Shown one piece after another: positions 1 through 7,573 of a stretch of 64,000 nucleotides of DNA (positions are counted from its first letter, which is position 1; every line of letters starts with the position of its first letter). The translations under genes and the position numbers were made by a program. The notes beneath the pieces are model-generated. The model saw only the letters and a program-made list of their open reading frames with translations, searched no databases and was not told the origin of the DNA. The DNA is from Pseudohongiella sp. GTDB taxonomy: Bacteria > Pseudomonadota > Gammaproteobacteria > Pseudomonadales > Pseudohongiellaceae. Location of the stretch: contig JAUSCD010000034.1 of assembly GCA_030651695.1 (NCBI GenBank), forward strand, positions 1-64,000, written 5' to 3'.

Positions 1-122
1 GGCAGGATATATTTGCTTACATCGAAATGTTTTACAATCCAGTTCGTCGACACGGAACTAATGGAAATGTGTCGCCGGCCGAGTATGAAAAGAGTTACTT
101 TAAGCAGCTGGGAAGTGTCTAG
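1..122 (+). CDS. IS3-family transposase (OrfB, DDE integrase core), C-terminal fragment
   Basis: Open from the left edge in frame 3 to a TAG at 120-122, giving about 39 residues. The stretch YIEMFYNPVRRHG followed by SPAEYE is the typical C-terminal signature of IS3-family OrfB transposases, after the last acidic residue of the DDE catalytic core. The catalytic residues themselves lie upstream of the window. The protein would carry out cut-and-paste or copy-out transposition of the element whose right end is at 140. Whether the full element is intact cannot be told from here. Confidence 0.8.
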   Translation, partial: QDIFAYIEMFYNPVRRHGTNGNVSPAEYEKSYFKQLGSV

Positions 123-140
123 AGAACTGGTAGCGATTCA
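1..140 (+). mobile_element. Right end of an IS3-family insertion sequence
   Basis: The window opens inside an IS3-family element. The end of its transposase reading frame (stop at 120-122) is followed by 18 bases that finish with TGAATCGCTACCAGTTCTCT when read on the minus strand from 140. That is the TG-start terminal repeat layout of IS3-family ends. Sequence matching a vapC toxin begins directly at 141, so 140/141 is the probable insertion junction. The left end of the element lies outside the window. Confidence 0.75.
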
Positions 141-246
141 CAGCCGGAATACCAATGTCTTTAGGAGAGACAGACAGTAATTTTTGCGGAACACCTCCCA
201 ACCCTTTAAAGAAGTAAATCAGGATATTGGTATCGAGCACATACAT
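141..246 (-). pseudogene. VapC-type PIN-domain toxin, truncated by the IS element
   Basis: Reading leftward from an ATG at 246-244, the frame begins MYVLDTNILIYF, the N-terminus of VapC PIN-domain ribonucleases with the first catalytic aspartate (D5). It continues to about residue 35 (DIGIPA) and then runs into IS sequence, ending at a stop near position 100. The other PIN-domain acidic residues are missing, so the product cannot be an active nuclease. The ATG overlaps the stop of the upstream antitoxin gene as TGATG, the usual coupling of a toxin-antitoxin pair. The remnant shows that a complete vapBC-type module was here before the insertion. Confidence 0.75.
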
Positions 247-476
247 CACAGCTGCTCTCGTTTGGCATCATCATGCAAGCCCTGTCGGATATCTTCCAGC
301 GATGGAAAGTCATCCCAGGTGCCAGCCATTTCGGAGACTGAGTCTGGCCAGGCATTGGCAACTTTTTCCTGCACCAACTGTGCAATCCATTTACTTTTGG
401 ATATATGAGCTGACTTCACGGCCTCGTTCATCTTGCGTTCAATTTCATCATCCAGATAGATCGTAACCTGCCCCAT
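246..476 (-). CDS. Ribbon-helix-helix antitoxin (VapB/CopG-like)
   Basis: A 76-residue protein starting MGQVTIYLDDEIERKM, the N-terminal strand and helix of ribbon-helix-helix (CopG/MetJ-fold) DNA-binding antitoxins. The acidic C-terminal half (WDDFPSLEDIRQ) would be the toxin-binding tail. The start at 476 is chosen because GGAGGG (489-484) sits seven bases before that ATG; an ATG seven codons further upstream lacks such a site. It overlaps the truncated vapC by TGATG. With its toxin broken it is now an orphan antitoxin and may still bind its own promoter or neutralise a related toxin elsewhere. The exact RHH subfamily is not certain. Confidence 0.7.
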   Translation of the reverse strand: MGQVTIYLDDEIERKMNEAVKSAHISKSKWIAQLVQEKVANAWPDSVSEMAGTWDDFPSLEDIRQGLHDDAKREQL

Positions 477-589
477 CGCATCGCCCTCCAAAAACATATG
501 TGTGATTATATGTGTTGAATAAAAGGAATCGCAACGAAGTTTATAACCTGGCGCTGTCGATGAATTGCTAACTCTGAATTAAAGGCATA

Positions 590-628
590 GTATACCGATA
601 CATATTTCAGTTTTAATACCGGTATACC
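590..628. promoter_or_regulatory. Candidate HipB operators upstream of the first hipBA
   Basis: Two related sites lie 19-57 bp before the hipB start: TATACCGATA at 591-600 and ATACCGGTATACC at 616-628. The second holds two overlapping perfect palindromes (TACCGGTA and GGTATACC). The shared unit ATACCGRTA repeats with a 24-bp period. The position and symmetry suit autoregulation by a HipB dimer, but binding is inferred. Confidence 0.45.
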
Positions 629-646
629 ATAACTAATACATCAATC

Positions 647-952
647 ATGTCAGAGAAAAAATTCATCACTGCCTTGTCCGTCAATGCACTGGAAGACTTC
701 CAGCTGCTGGCCTCCAATATCGCCGAAGCACGCAAAGCGCGTGGTTTCAGTCAACGCGAGATGGCCAGCCGTTCCTTGATGTCACTGGCGACTTATCAGG
801 GGGTTGAACAGGCCAATCCGACAGTGTCGTTTGGTGCGGTGCTGGCTGTGCTGGATACTTTGGAGCTGACAGAAACGTTGCGGACTGTGGCGGCACCGCA
901 TCTGGATGCAACCGGGCGTGCGTTACGGGCAGGCAGGAGGATGAGGAAATGA
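647..952 (+). CDS. hipB: HipB-like XRE-family antitoxin/repressor (module 1)
   Basis: A 101-residue protein with one XRE/Cro helix-turn-helix at about residues 22-75 (IAEARKARGFSQREMASRS). A basic tail ends RAGRRMRK. Its stop overlaps the hipA start by four bases (ATGA), the typical hipBA arrangement. Family knowledge: HipB dimers bind operators in the promoter, hold HipA inactive and repress the operon. The palindromic sites at 590-628 are the likely targets. The region before the ATG has no strong ribosome site, so expression may be low. Confidence 0.8.
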   Translation: MSEKKFITALSVNALEDFQLLASNIAEARKARGFSQREMASRSLMSLATYQGVEQANPTVSFGAVLAVLDTLELTETLRTVAAPHLDATGRALRAGRRMRK

Positions 953-2172
953 GCAAGGCGATAACTACCGCCTATGTGTTTGCACAAAGCCCCTCAGGCA
1001 TTCATGAACTGGCCGGCACACTCAGCCATAACAGAACAGCCGGCTCTTTTGTTTACAGCCAACAATGGCTTGAACAATCCTGGGCCTACCCACTGGACCC
1101 GGTCAACCTGAAGCTGCAGCACGATGCAATTATCACCACCAATGCCAACAAAGTGTATCCGGTGTTCAGCGACGCCGGCCCGGATGACTGGGGCACCAAA
1201 GTATTGCTGGCAGGCCACACCCGACTTCCCGCCAATGAAACAGAACGGCTGCTGGCAACCAGCGGGCACGGTGTCGGATGTCTGCGCTTTTCACTGTCAC
1301 GATCACGTCCGAAAGAGCCGCACCCTCCTCCGTCGCTGAATTTGCTGCACGAGCTGGAAGACGCCTCTCAAAAAATTGCCAACAACCAGACGGTTGATCC
1401 GGCCTTGCTGGCCTTGTTGATACCGGCAACCTCGATGGGCGGCGCCCGACCCAAAATAACACTCCGGGAAAATGACAAAGACTACATCGCCAAATTCAGC
1501 AAACCCGGCGACATGATCAACGTTCCGCGCGTGGAATATGCAACCATGCTGCTCGCAAAACAATGCGGCATCGATATTCCTGATATCAGTCTGCAAACAC
1601 TGGGCGACAGGGATGCATTTATCATTGAGCGTTTTGACCGTTACGAAAAGCGCCAGTTGCACTACATTTCAGCACACAGCCTGTTTAACCGCGATCGTGT
1701 ACGGATTTATGACGATGCCTATGCTGACCCCTGCAGTTATATTGCACTGAGTAAAATTCTGCGCACACATGCGCGCGACTGGAATAACACTGCAAAGCAA
1801 CTATTCAGACGCATTGTGTTTAACGTGTACATCGGAAATATTGATGATCACGGCCGGAATCACGGCTGCCTTTATGATCCGGCTAATCCGGGCTGGCAGT
1901 TGTCTGCTGCGTTTGACATTGTGCCGACGGTTTCGCAAGGCCGCGAACATGCGCTGGGGATCGGGCGGTTTGGACGGCAGCGAAGTCTGGAGAATGTGAT
2001 GAGTGCAGCTGAGGGGTTTGGGTTGTCTGGGGATGAGGCCAGGGGGATTATTAATGAGGTTGTTGGGGTGGCGAATGGGTGGAGGTCGTTGTTTAGAGAC
2101 TCAGGCTTGGAAAACTCGGATATTCTACTGATTGATCGGGTAGCCGGCATTTACACGGATATCGAAATATAG
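949..2172 (+). CDS. hipA: HipA-family serine/threonine kinase toxin (module 1)
   Basis: A 407-residue HipA-fold kinase. Visible landmarks are the glycine-rich loop GGARPK (from residue 164), IERFDR, the catalytic segment GNIDDHGRN (from residue 296; D299 aligns with the catalytic Asp of Escherichia coli HipA, and H301 and N304 complete the motif), and AFD with D323 at the metal-binding position. E. coli HipA phosphorylates glutamyl-tRNA synthetase and arrests translation; the target of this homologue is unknown. It is translationally coupled to the upstream hipB. The gene appears intact. The last 150 bases are unusually G-rich compared with the rest, without breaking the frame. Confidence 0.85.
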   Translation: MSKAITTAYVFAQSPSGIHELAGTLSHNRTAGSFVYSQQWLEQSWAYPLDPVNLKLQHDAIITTNANKVYPVFSDAGPDDWGTKVLLAGHTRLPANETERLLATSGHGVGCLRFSLSRSRPKEPHPPPSLNLLHELEDASQKIANNQTVDPALLALLIPATSMGGARPKITLRENDKDYIAKFSKPGDMINVPRVEYATMLLAKQCGIDIPDISLQTLGDRDAFIIERFDRYEKRQLHYISAHSLFNRDRVRIYDDAYADPCSYIALSKILRTHARDWNNTAKQLFRRIVFNVYIGNIDDHGRNHGCLYDPANPGWQLSAAFDIVPTVSQGREHALGIGRFGRQRSLENVMSAAEGFGLSGDEARGIINEVVGVANGWRSLFRDSGLENSDILLIDRVAGIYTDIEI

Positions 2173-2417
2173 CTATGTAGTTACTCATTCGATTACCCAA
2201 TTATCCAATTGACAAACCTCAAGTCGTGCACAACACTCGCTCTCAACTTAAATAAGTGAGTAACCAATGTTTACAAGTTAGCGAAATCACTCCCATCTAT
2301 CGCGCATACGTTTAGTGTAGATGCTGCTGACTACGAAATAAATTCAGCTCTCGGGCCAGTTAAGCTGAGCATATTTTAATCAGAAGAGCATTCAAGCATT
2401 ATTTTGGAAAGGAAAAT
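2173..2417. other. Non-coding spacer before the GHKL gene
   Basis: No convincing gene between hipA and the small frame at 2418. The stretch is AT-rich. It contains a distant inverted pair GTTACTCA (2180-2187) and TGAGTAAC (2257-2264) separated by 69 bases. It presumably holds the promoter of the downstream kinase-like operon, but no unambiguous -35/-10 pair was identified. Confidence 0.4.
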
Positions 2418-2489
2418 ATGAAATCGCTCGATATGTCTTTTTTTGAAAAAGCACTTGATACTGACATTGAGCGTTCTATAGTTATTTAA
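2418..2489 (+). CDS. Possible 23-residue leader peptide of unknown function
   Basis: A short frame, MKSLDMSFFEKALDTDIERS plus three residues, starts 6 bases after GGAAAGGA and stops at 2487-2489, only 11 bases before the GHKL ATPase start. The good ribosome site and close spacing suggest translation and possibly coupling. At this length chance cannot be excluded. No family is recognised. Confidence 0.35.
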   Translation: MKSLDMSFFEKALDTDIERSIVI

Positions 2490-2500
2490 CTGGAGTCGTA

Positions 2501-4684
2501 ATGGCAATACTGAGACCCAAAGCACGGATTATTCGCACAATTGGTGACCAGCTAATCAGTGGCCCAGAAGCCGCGATTATTGAGCTTGTTAAAAATGCTT
2601 ACGACGCCGATGCCAAAAGAGTAAATGTTGAGTTTAGTTACTCATCCGTTTCAGGACTGTCACTTGTTGTAAAAGATGACGGCCATGGAATGACTTTTGA
2701 AGACATTACTGGTAGCTGGCTTGAGCCTGCTACTGATATCAAAGTTAAAAACAGGAAATCCAGAAGTGGCCAGCGAATAGTGCTGGGAGCGAAAGGCATC
2801 GGCCGATTTGCTGTGGCGCGACTAGGGCAGCTAAGCCTAATGAATTCAGTGTCCAAAAGGACATACGATAACTACTTTGAAAAGTCTGCAATACTTATTG
2901 ACTGGAATCAATTTGACTCAGATCGATACTTAGATGACATAGAAATCGATATTCAACGAGAACAAGCAAATCCAGACGAAATGCCAGGTGTGTCCATAGA
3001 AATCACAAAACTCCGCGACAGCTGGACAAAAAGCCAAATCGAAAAACTCATCATAGAGCTGAGACGCCTATCTCAGCCGTCAGAATCAGATAAGTTCAAT
3101 ATTTATCTCAACTTGGAGTGTTTCACTGTAAGCGATCATGGTTTTAACGGAAAAGACATCCTGTTCGAAAACAATCAGAATCTGGATAGCTCCGACCCTA
3201 ACGATTCAGACTCTTCCCTGATAAAGTCTTTTGCAATGGGATCAATAGCTGACTACATAGTCGAAGGTGATTTCGAAGAAGACGGAAAATTTACCGGCTT
3301 TTTCCAGATTATGAAAGGCGATGGGGTAAAGCAGGATTTATACATACCTCCGTCGCAGCCAGCATCAGATGAGAAAGCATGTGGACGAATTGAAGTTAAA
3401 CTAAATATTTTTGACAGGGAGCAAGAATCCATAGAGAAGCTGTTTGAAAGAACGAATATAAAATTTGAAAAAATAGGAATTCGTCGCGCTCGGCGGATCT
3501 TGACAGATCTATCAGGCATTTCAATCATTAGAAATAATTTCAGAATTAGGCCCTACGGTTCCCCAGATCATGATTGGCTTGGATTGCAGGCAAAGAGAGT
3601 CCAAGATCCATCTAAAAAACTGGGTTCTGATCAACTATCCGGGTATGTTGCCATTCAGGATGAGATGGTTTCCGGAATCATTGAGCGCAGCAGCAGAGAG
3701 GGGTTAGAGCTGAATGAGCATTTCAGTAGGTTAAGGTCTCTTTTGGAACAACTACTTCCACATATTGAAGAGAGGCGTTTTGAGTTCAGAGAGAAAGCAG
3801 GTTTAAGCAGACGTCCAGCCACTAACTTAGACAGAGCACGAAAAGCCGCTAATTTCACACAAACATCGAAAGCAGTAGATAAGCTTCCGCCAGAACTCAG
3901 AATCAAGATAGAAAAAGCGATCGAAAAAGACAGTGAATCTCTAAACCAGATGCTTGATGAAGTTGATAGCTATCAGAAACTCCTTCAATCACGTGCATCG
4001 CTTGGCCTAGTAGTGGCGGAGGTGATACATGAAGGGCGGCGGCAACTCAGCCCGATGATGACCTCCATCAAATCATTAAAAAATGATTGGATACATGCAT
4101 TCGAAGACAGCAGAATAGGGGAACTGTATCGAGAACAATTCCCAAGTAATTTAGACATCATTCAAAGCGCTGGCTCTGGTCTAAGCCGTCTTTTCAAACA
4201 GCTTGATCCTGTTTCCGGTCGCAGAAGAGGCCATCCAACTAATATTAATATTAAGGAGGTCGTCAACAATGCCCTTGATTCATTTCGACAATCTATATCT
4301 TCCAACCTAATACATACAGAGACGAATATACCCAACGATTTAATGTTCTTTGGTTTTAGAGAGGACTTACAAGGTGGAGCTCTCAACATTCTTGAGAACG
4401 CGATCCATTGGTTAAAAATTTCAAATTCCGACTCCAGGCGATTGACGATCGCAGCGAAGTCAAATGAAGAAAAAGTTATAATTTCATTTTCCAACAATGG
4501 GCAATCGATTGATGATTCCTATAAAGATCGTATTTTTGACGCCGGATTCTCTCTAAAATCTGATGGCACTGGGCTTGGATTGGCAATAGCGAGGGAGGCA
4601 TGTCGTGCCAGCAAAGGAGAACTTTCCTTGGACGACTCTACAGATGAAACAACATTCATTATTACCTTACCCAAAGGACCATAG
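2501..4684 (+). CDS. Double-GHKL ATPase: MORC/Hsp90-like N-terminus with histidine-kinase-like C-terminus
   Basis: A 727-residue protein with two Bergerat-fold ATPase domains. The N-terminal one (about 1-200) has ELVKNAYDAD (E28, N32, D35), DDGHGM (59-64) and GAKGIGRFA (96-104), as in Hsp90, MutL and MORC-type proteins. A middle region (200-480) has no obvious enzyme motif. A dimerisation/phosphoacceptor-like helix with VIHEGRRQLSP (H510) leads to a second HATPase domain with the N-box NILEN (629-633), DAGFS (680) and GTGLGL (689). Family knowledge: prokaryotic MORC and paraMORC GHKL proteins are described in restriction-modification neighbourhoods. It lacks membrane segments, so any sensing is cytoplasmic. 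It is followed two bases later by a receiver-domain gene and then an EcoRII-type nuclease. Phosphotransfer from H510 is inference. Confidence 0.8.
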   Translation: MAILRPKARIIRTIGDQLISGPEAAIIELVKNAYDADAKRVNVEFSYSSVSGLSLVVKDDGHGMTFEDITGSWLEPATDIKVKNRKSRSGQRIVLGAKGIGRFAVARLGQLSLMNSVSKRTYDNYFEKSAILIDWNQFDSDRYLDDIEIDIQREQANPDEMPGVSIEITKLRDSWTKSQIEKLIIELRRLSQPSESDKFNIYLNLECFTVSDHGFNGKDILFENNQNLDSSDPNDSDSSLIKSFAMGSIADYIVEGDFEEDGKFTGFFQIMKGDGVKQDLYIPPSQPASDEKACGRIEVKLNIFDREQESIEKLFERTNIKFEKIGIRRARRILTDLSGISIIRNNFRIRPYGSPDHDWLGLQAKRVQDPSKKLGSDQLSGYVAIQDEMVSGIIERSSREGLELNEHFSRLRSLLEQLLPHIEERRFEFREKAGLSRRPATNLDRARKAANFTQTSKAVDKLPPELRIKIEKAIEKDSESLNQMLDEVDSYQKLLQSRASLGLVVAEVIHEGRRQLSPMMTSIKSLKNDWIHAFEDSRIGELYREQFPSNLDIIQSAGSGLSRLFKQLDPVSGRRRGHPTNINIKEVVNNALDSFRQSISSNLIHTETNIPNDLMFFGFREDLQGGALNILENAIHWLKISNSDSRRLTIAAKSNEEKVIISFSNNGQSIDDSYKDRIFDAGFSLKSDGTGLGLAIAREACRASKGELSLDDSTDETTFIITLPKGP

Positions 4685-4686
4685 AA

Positions 4687-5862
4687 TTGGCCAATTACAG
4701 ACTTTTAATTGTTGAAGATGACCCAAGTGAAATTTCAACGTGGAAGATGCAAATACCTAGGTATGCAGCAAATCACAATACGGAATTTGAGGCCGATTTC
4801 GCTGACTCAATTTCAAATGCTGAATACTTGATAAAATCCCGGCGCTATGACGCTGCAATAGTCGATATCCGCCTCAAGGGTATCGACGGGACCAGAGATG
4901 CAGGTGCTGACGGTAACAGAGTACGAGAACTTCTCACAAACAGTGAAGTGCTTATTGTTGCTCATATAACAGGTGAACCCGGAGCTATAGAAAACAATTC
5001 TTTTGCAACATCCGGCATTATTAAGGTTTTTGAAAAAGGACAAGTCACCGATACGAAACCTCTGCACGAGGAAATCTTGGACTGGATCTCTTCACACAAG
5101 GTTATGATAGATGCCATCAGAAAGTCTAAAAAAATTATAAAAGAAAAGATGGCATCTCTATTCTTTAGTTCGATTTGGCCAAGGTGGAGAATATGGAGCT
5201 CAGTGACTGGATCGGATGATTTTATTGAAGCCAGCCTAGCAAGACATATATCCTCACATTTGTACGCTGAGCTTTTGGGTAATACTTCTGGCAAAGTTCA
5301 CCCTGAGGAGTGGTACTTTATGCCACCAAACTCCGCCAGATTTCGAGCTGGCGATATATGCAAAAAAGGGGATTCATATTTAGTTCTAATCAGCCCGAGA
5401 TGCGACTTGGAAAGGCCTAATGTTGGAGATACTCTTATTTTCGCAAATCTTCAGGATATCTCCACAATTTGGGTCGAAGAGCTTTCTAAAACCACGTCAA
5501 GGATTGATGAATGCAAAAGAATCATAAGAGAATTGGAAAACGACGCAGCAAGAGTTCAAGCTGAGAATCAAAAAATTTTAAGGGCAGAAGCCTCTTTCAG
5601 GAAACGTTTCTATGGGCACAGCGATGGCAATTTTCGTTTACACTTCATACCACCTATCGCTCTGGCAGAGAACAATATTGTTGGGCCGTTCTACATAGAT
5701 TTTAGTGATATCCACCAAGTAAAGTATGGCCATCCTGATGCTGATAGCTTGTTGGCATCCAGGGTAGCTCAGATTTCACCTGAGTTCTTACCTGCATTAG
5801 TCCAGAGATTAGGGGCGTATATAAGCAGAATTGGTTCACCAGATTACAGTCATATTTATTAA
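4687..5862 (+). CDS. Receiver-domain protein with uncharacterised C-terminal domain
   Basis: A 391-residue protein. Residues 1-130 form a response-regulator receiver domain: acidic pocket EDD (10-12), phosphoacceptor candidate D60 in AAIVDIRLKG, and a switch-like segment VAHITGEPG with a later lysine (KVFEKG). The remaining 260 residues are not a known DNA-binding output; they contain a coiled-coil-like stretch rich in E, R and K (IDECKRIIRELENDAAR). The predicted start is TTG at 4687, after AAAGGA and two bases behind the GHKL stop, so the two are surely co-expressed. It is probably the phosphotransfer partner of the preceding kinase-like protein. The C-terminus may bind the adjacent restriction enzyme or an unknown partner; that is inference. 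Confidence 0.75.
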   Translation: MANYRLLIVEDDPSEISTWKMQIPRYAANHNTEFEADFADSISNAEYLIKSRRYDAAIVDIRLKGIDGTRDAGADGNRVRELLTNSEVLIVAHITGEPGAIENNSFATSGIIKVFEKGQVTDTKPLHEEILDWISSHKVMIDAIRKSKKIIKEKMASLFFSSIWPRWRIWSSVTGSDDFIEASLARHISSHLYAELLGNTSGKVHPEEWYFMPPNSARFRAGDICKKGDSYLVLISPRCDLERPNVGDTLIFANLQDISTIWVEELSKTTSRIDECKRIIRELENDAARVQAENQKILRAEASFRKRFYGHSDGNFRLHFIPPIALAENNIVGPFYIDFSDIHQVKYGHPDADSLLASRVAQISPEFLPALVQRLGAYISRIGSPDYSHIY

Positions 5863-5876
5863 TTAGGCTTTTATTA

Positions 5877-7094
5877 GTGGGTGACGCTGATAAATTAACT
5901 TTGGGGTACTCTTTGGATATTTCAGGTTGGATCGGAGATATTGGCTCAAAAGATTGGCGAGTTTTCATTAAAAGACTTTCTGCCAATGATACAGGTGCAA
6001 CCGGCGGCCACCAAGTAGGCGTGTACATGCCAAAAGTCGTCTTGGGCGCAGTATTTCCGCAATTGACCTCAATCGGCGCCGTAAACCCAGATGTACTTTT
6101 TACAGCAATAGTTGACTCTCATGAGCTACCTGAACAACAACTTCGGGCTATTTACTACAACCAGGGAACTCGTGACGAAAAGCGTATTACACGCTGGGCA
6201 ACCGGCATGGATTATACGCCGTTGCAAGACAAAGAAATGACTGGCTCTCTCGCGATCTTTGCGTTTCATAAACCAGATACTGGGAATGCTGACTTTTTGC
6301 GCGTGTGGGTATGTGCTGATCTGGCAGAAGAGGAAATAGTAGAAGCCCACATCGGCGAACTGGATCCGTCTGATTACTGGTTTGGGTCTGGCCTTGAACT
6401 TACTGGCGTCATTCAATATTCACTTCAATCTTCTTTAACGGCTTTTCCTGAAATCTGGAAAACACAATTCCCATCCGGCAGCGAAATTATTGCACACCTG
6501 TTTACACAGGGGTTTTATTCTGACCTGACAGCAGACAAGCGACTGATAAAACGCCGCGACCATGAATACAAACTGTTTATGAGCGTAGAGTCGTGGCACA
6601 CAATGCCATTGATCAAAGCAGGCTTTGAGAACGTGAATGACTTTATCAATGTTGCGAACTCCATCGCTAACCGCAGAAAATCACGCTCAGGGAAGTCTCT
6701 TGAATTACATCTTGAGTATATCTTCAAGGAAGAAGGCCTGAATGATTTTGGCACCCAATGTAAAACCGAAGGAAACAAAAGGCCCGATTTCATTTTCCCC
6801 GGTTGTGCCGCATATCATGACATGTCATATCCAACCGAAAAACTTCGAGTGCTTGGCGTGAAAACAACAGTAAAGGATCGCTGGCGCCAAATTCTCAATG
6901 AAGCGAGAAGGATTGAAAAGCCGTTTCTTTTCACACTCCAAAATGGAGTTTCAGTGAACCAGTTTCAGGAGATGAAAGATGAAAATGTGACTTTAGTTGT
7001 CCCTGCGGAAATAAAAAAGGCTTTTCCGGCAGCAATAAGAGATGAAATCTACTCTCTGGATCAATTTATTAATGAAACAAAATCCTTGTATTAA
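5877..7094 (+). CDS. ecoRIIR: EcoRII-type (type IIE) restriction endonuclease
   Basis: A 405-residue protein very close in length and motifs to EcoRII, which cuts before CCWGG after binding a second copy of the site. The N-terminal effector-binding domain shows IKRLSANDTGATGGHQVG (31-48) and EKRITRW (101-107). The C-terminal catalytic domain shows NRRKSRSGKSLELHLE (265-280), then RPDF with D304 and VKTTVKDRW with K329 and K333, the PD-(D/E)xK-type residues of this family. The GTG start at 5877 lies 14 bases after the receiver-protein stop. The first 25 residues differ from EcoRII. The gene ends tail-to-tail against vsr, and its cognate methyltransferase is at 7574. No control (C) protein gene was seen. 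Confidence 0.93.
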   Translation: MGDADKLTLGYSLDISGWIGDIGSKDWRVFIKRLSANDTGATGGHQVGVYMPKVVLGAVFPQLTSIGAVNPDVLFTAIVDSHELPEQQLRAIYYNQGTRDEKRITRWATGMDYTPLQDKEMTGSLAIFAFHKPDTGNADFLRVWVCADLAEEEIVEAHIGELDPSDYWFGSGLELTGVIQYSLQSSLTAFPEIWKTQFPSGSEIIAHLFTQGFYSDLTADKRLIKRRDHEYKLFMSVESWHTMPLIKAGFENVNDFINVANSIANRRKSRSGKSLELHLEYIFKEEGLNDFGTQCKTEGNKRPDFIFPGCAAYHDMSYPTEKLRVLGVKTTVKDRWRQILNEARRIEKPFLFTLQNGVSVNQFQEMKDENVTLVVPAEIKKAFPAAIRDEIYSLDQFINETKSLY

Positions 7095-7571
7095 TTAATC
7101 CTGGCTTTGTAGCCCCGGTCCATCGCTGGCAGAAATTTCAACCTCAAGTTCGTTATGTATCACCCAAGTTGCAAGCATGTCTGTCACGACATCAAAAGGT
7201 ATCTTGAACTTTCCTTTTATGGCGCATTCCCAAATTATAGCAACCCGATAACCCCGCCCCAAGCAAGCCTCATAGTTCGCTCGATCCCTGACTACATTCG
7301 CGCTAATCTTCTTCCGCCAGAATTCACTATTGCTGGATGGCCATTTAAACAAATGACATTCATGTCTGTGCCAGAAGCAGCCATTGATAAACACGACGGC
7401 TTTGTATTTTTTGAATACCAGATCCGGTTTTCCCGGGAGTCCGGCGCCTCCAAGAGCATATCGAAAACCCTTATTGAACAAGGCCTTTCTGATCAGAATT
7501 TCCGGGCGAGTATCTTTGCCTCGAATACCCGACATCATTTTGCTGCGCTTTTCTGCAGAGACGACGTCCAA
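7095..7571 (-). CDS. vsr: Very short patch repair endonuclease Vsr
   Basis: A 158-residue protein with the Vsr signatures EKRSKMMSGIRGKDTRPE (7-24), LPGKPDLVF (catalytic D50) and FINGCFWHRHEC. It nicks next to T in T:G mismatches that arise when 5-methylcytosine deaminates, starting short-patch repair of the methylated site. It starts two bases after the stop of the Dcm-type methyltransferase, as in dcm-vsr operons, and protects the CCWGG sites that enzyme methylates from C-to-T mutation. Its stop abuts the stop of the restriction gene on the other strand. Confidence 0.95.
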   Translation of the reverse strand: MDVVSAEKRSKMMSGIRGKDTRPEILIRKALFNKGFRYALGGAGLPGKPDLVFKKYKAVVFINGCFWHRHECHLFKWPSSNSEFWRKKISANVVRDRANYEACLGRGYRVAIIWECAIKGKFKIPFDVVTDMLATWVIHNELEVEISASDGPGLQSQD

Positions 7572-7573
7572 CC

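Noticed and set aside
2180-2264. Inverted pair GTTACTCA/TGAGTAAC in the spacer before the GHKL operon
   Set aside because: Eight bases with a 69-base loop is within chance expectation; kept only as a remark in the spacer entry.
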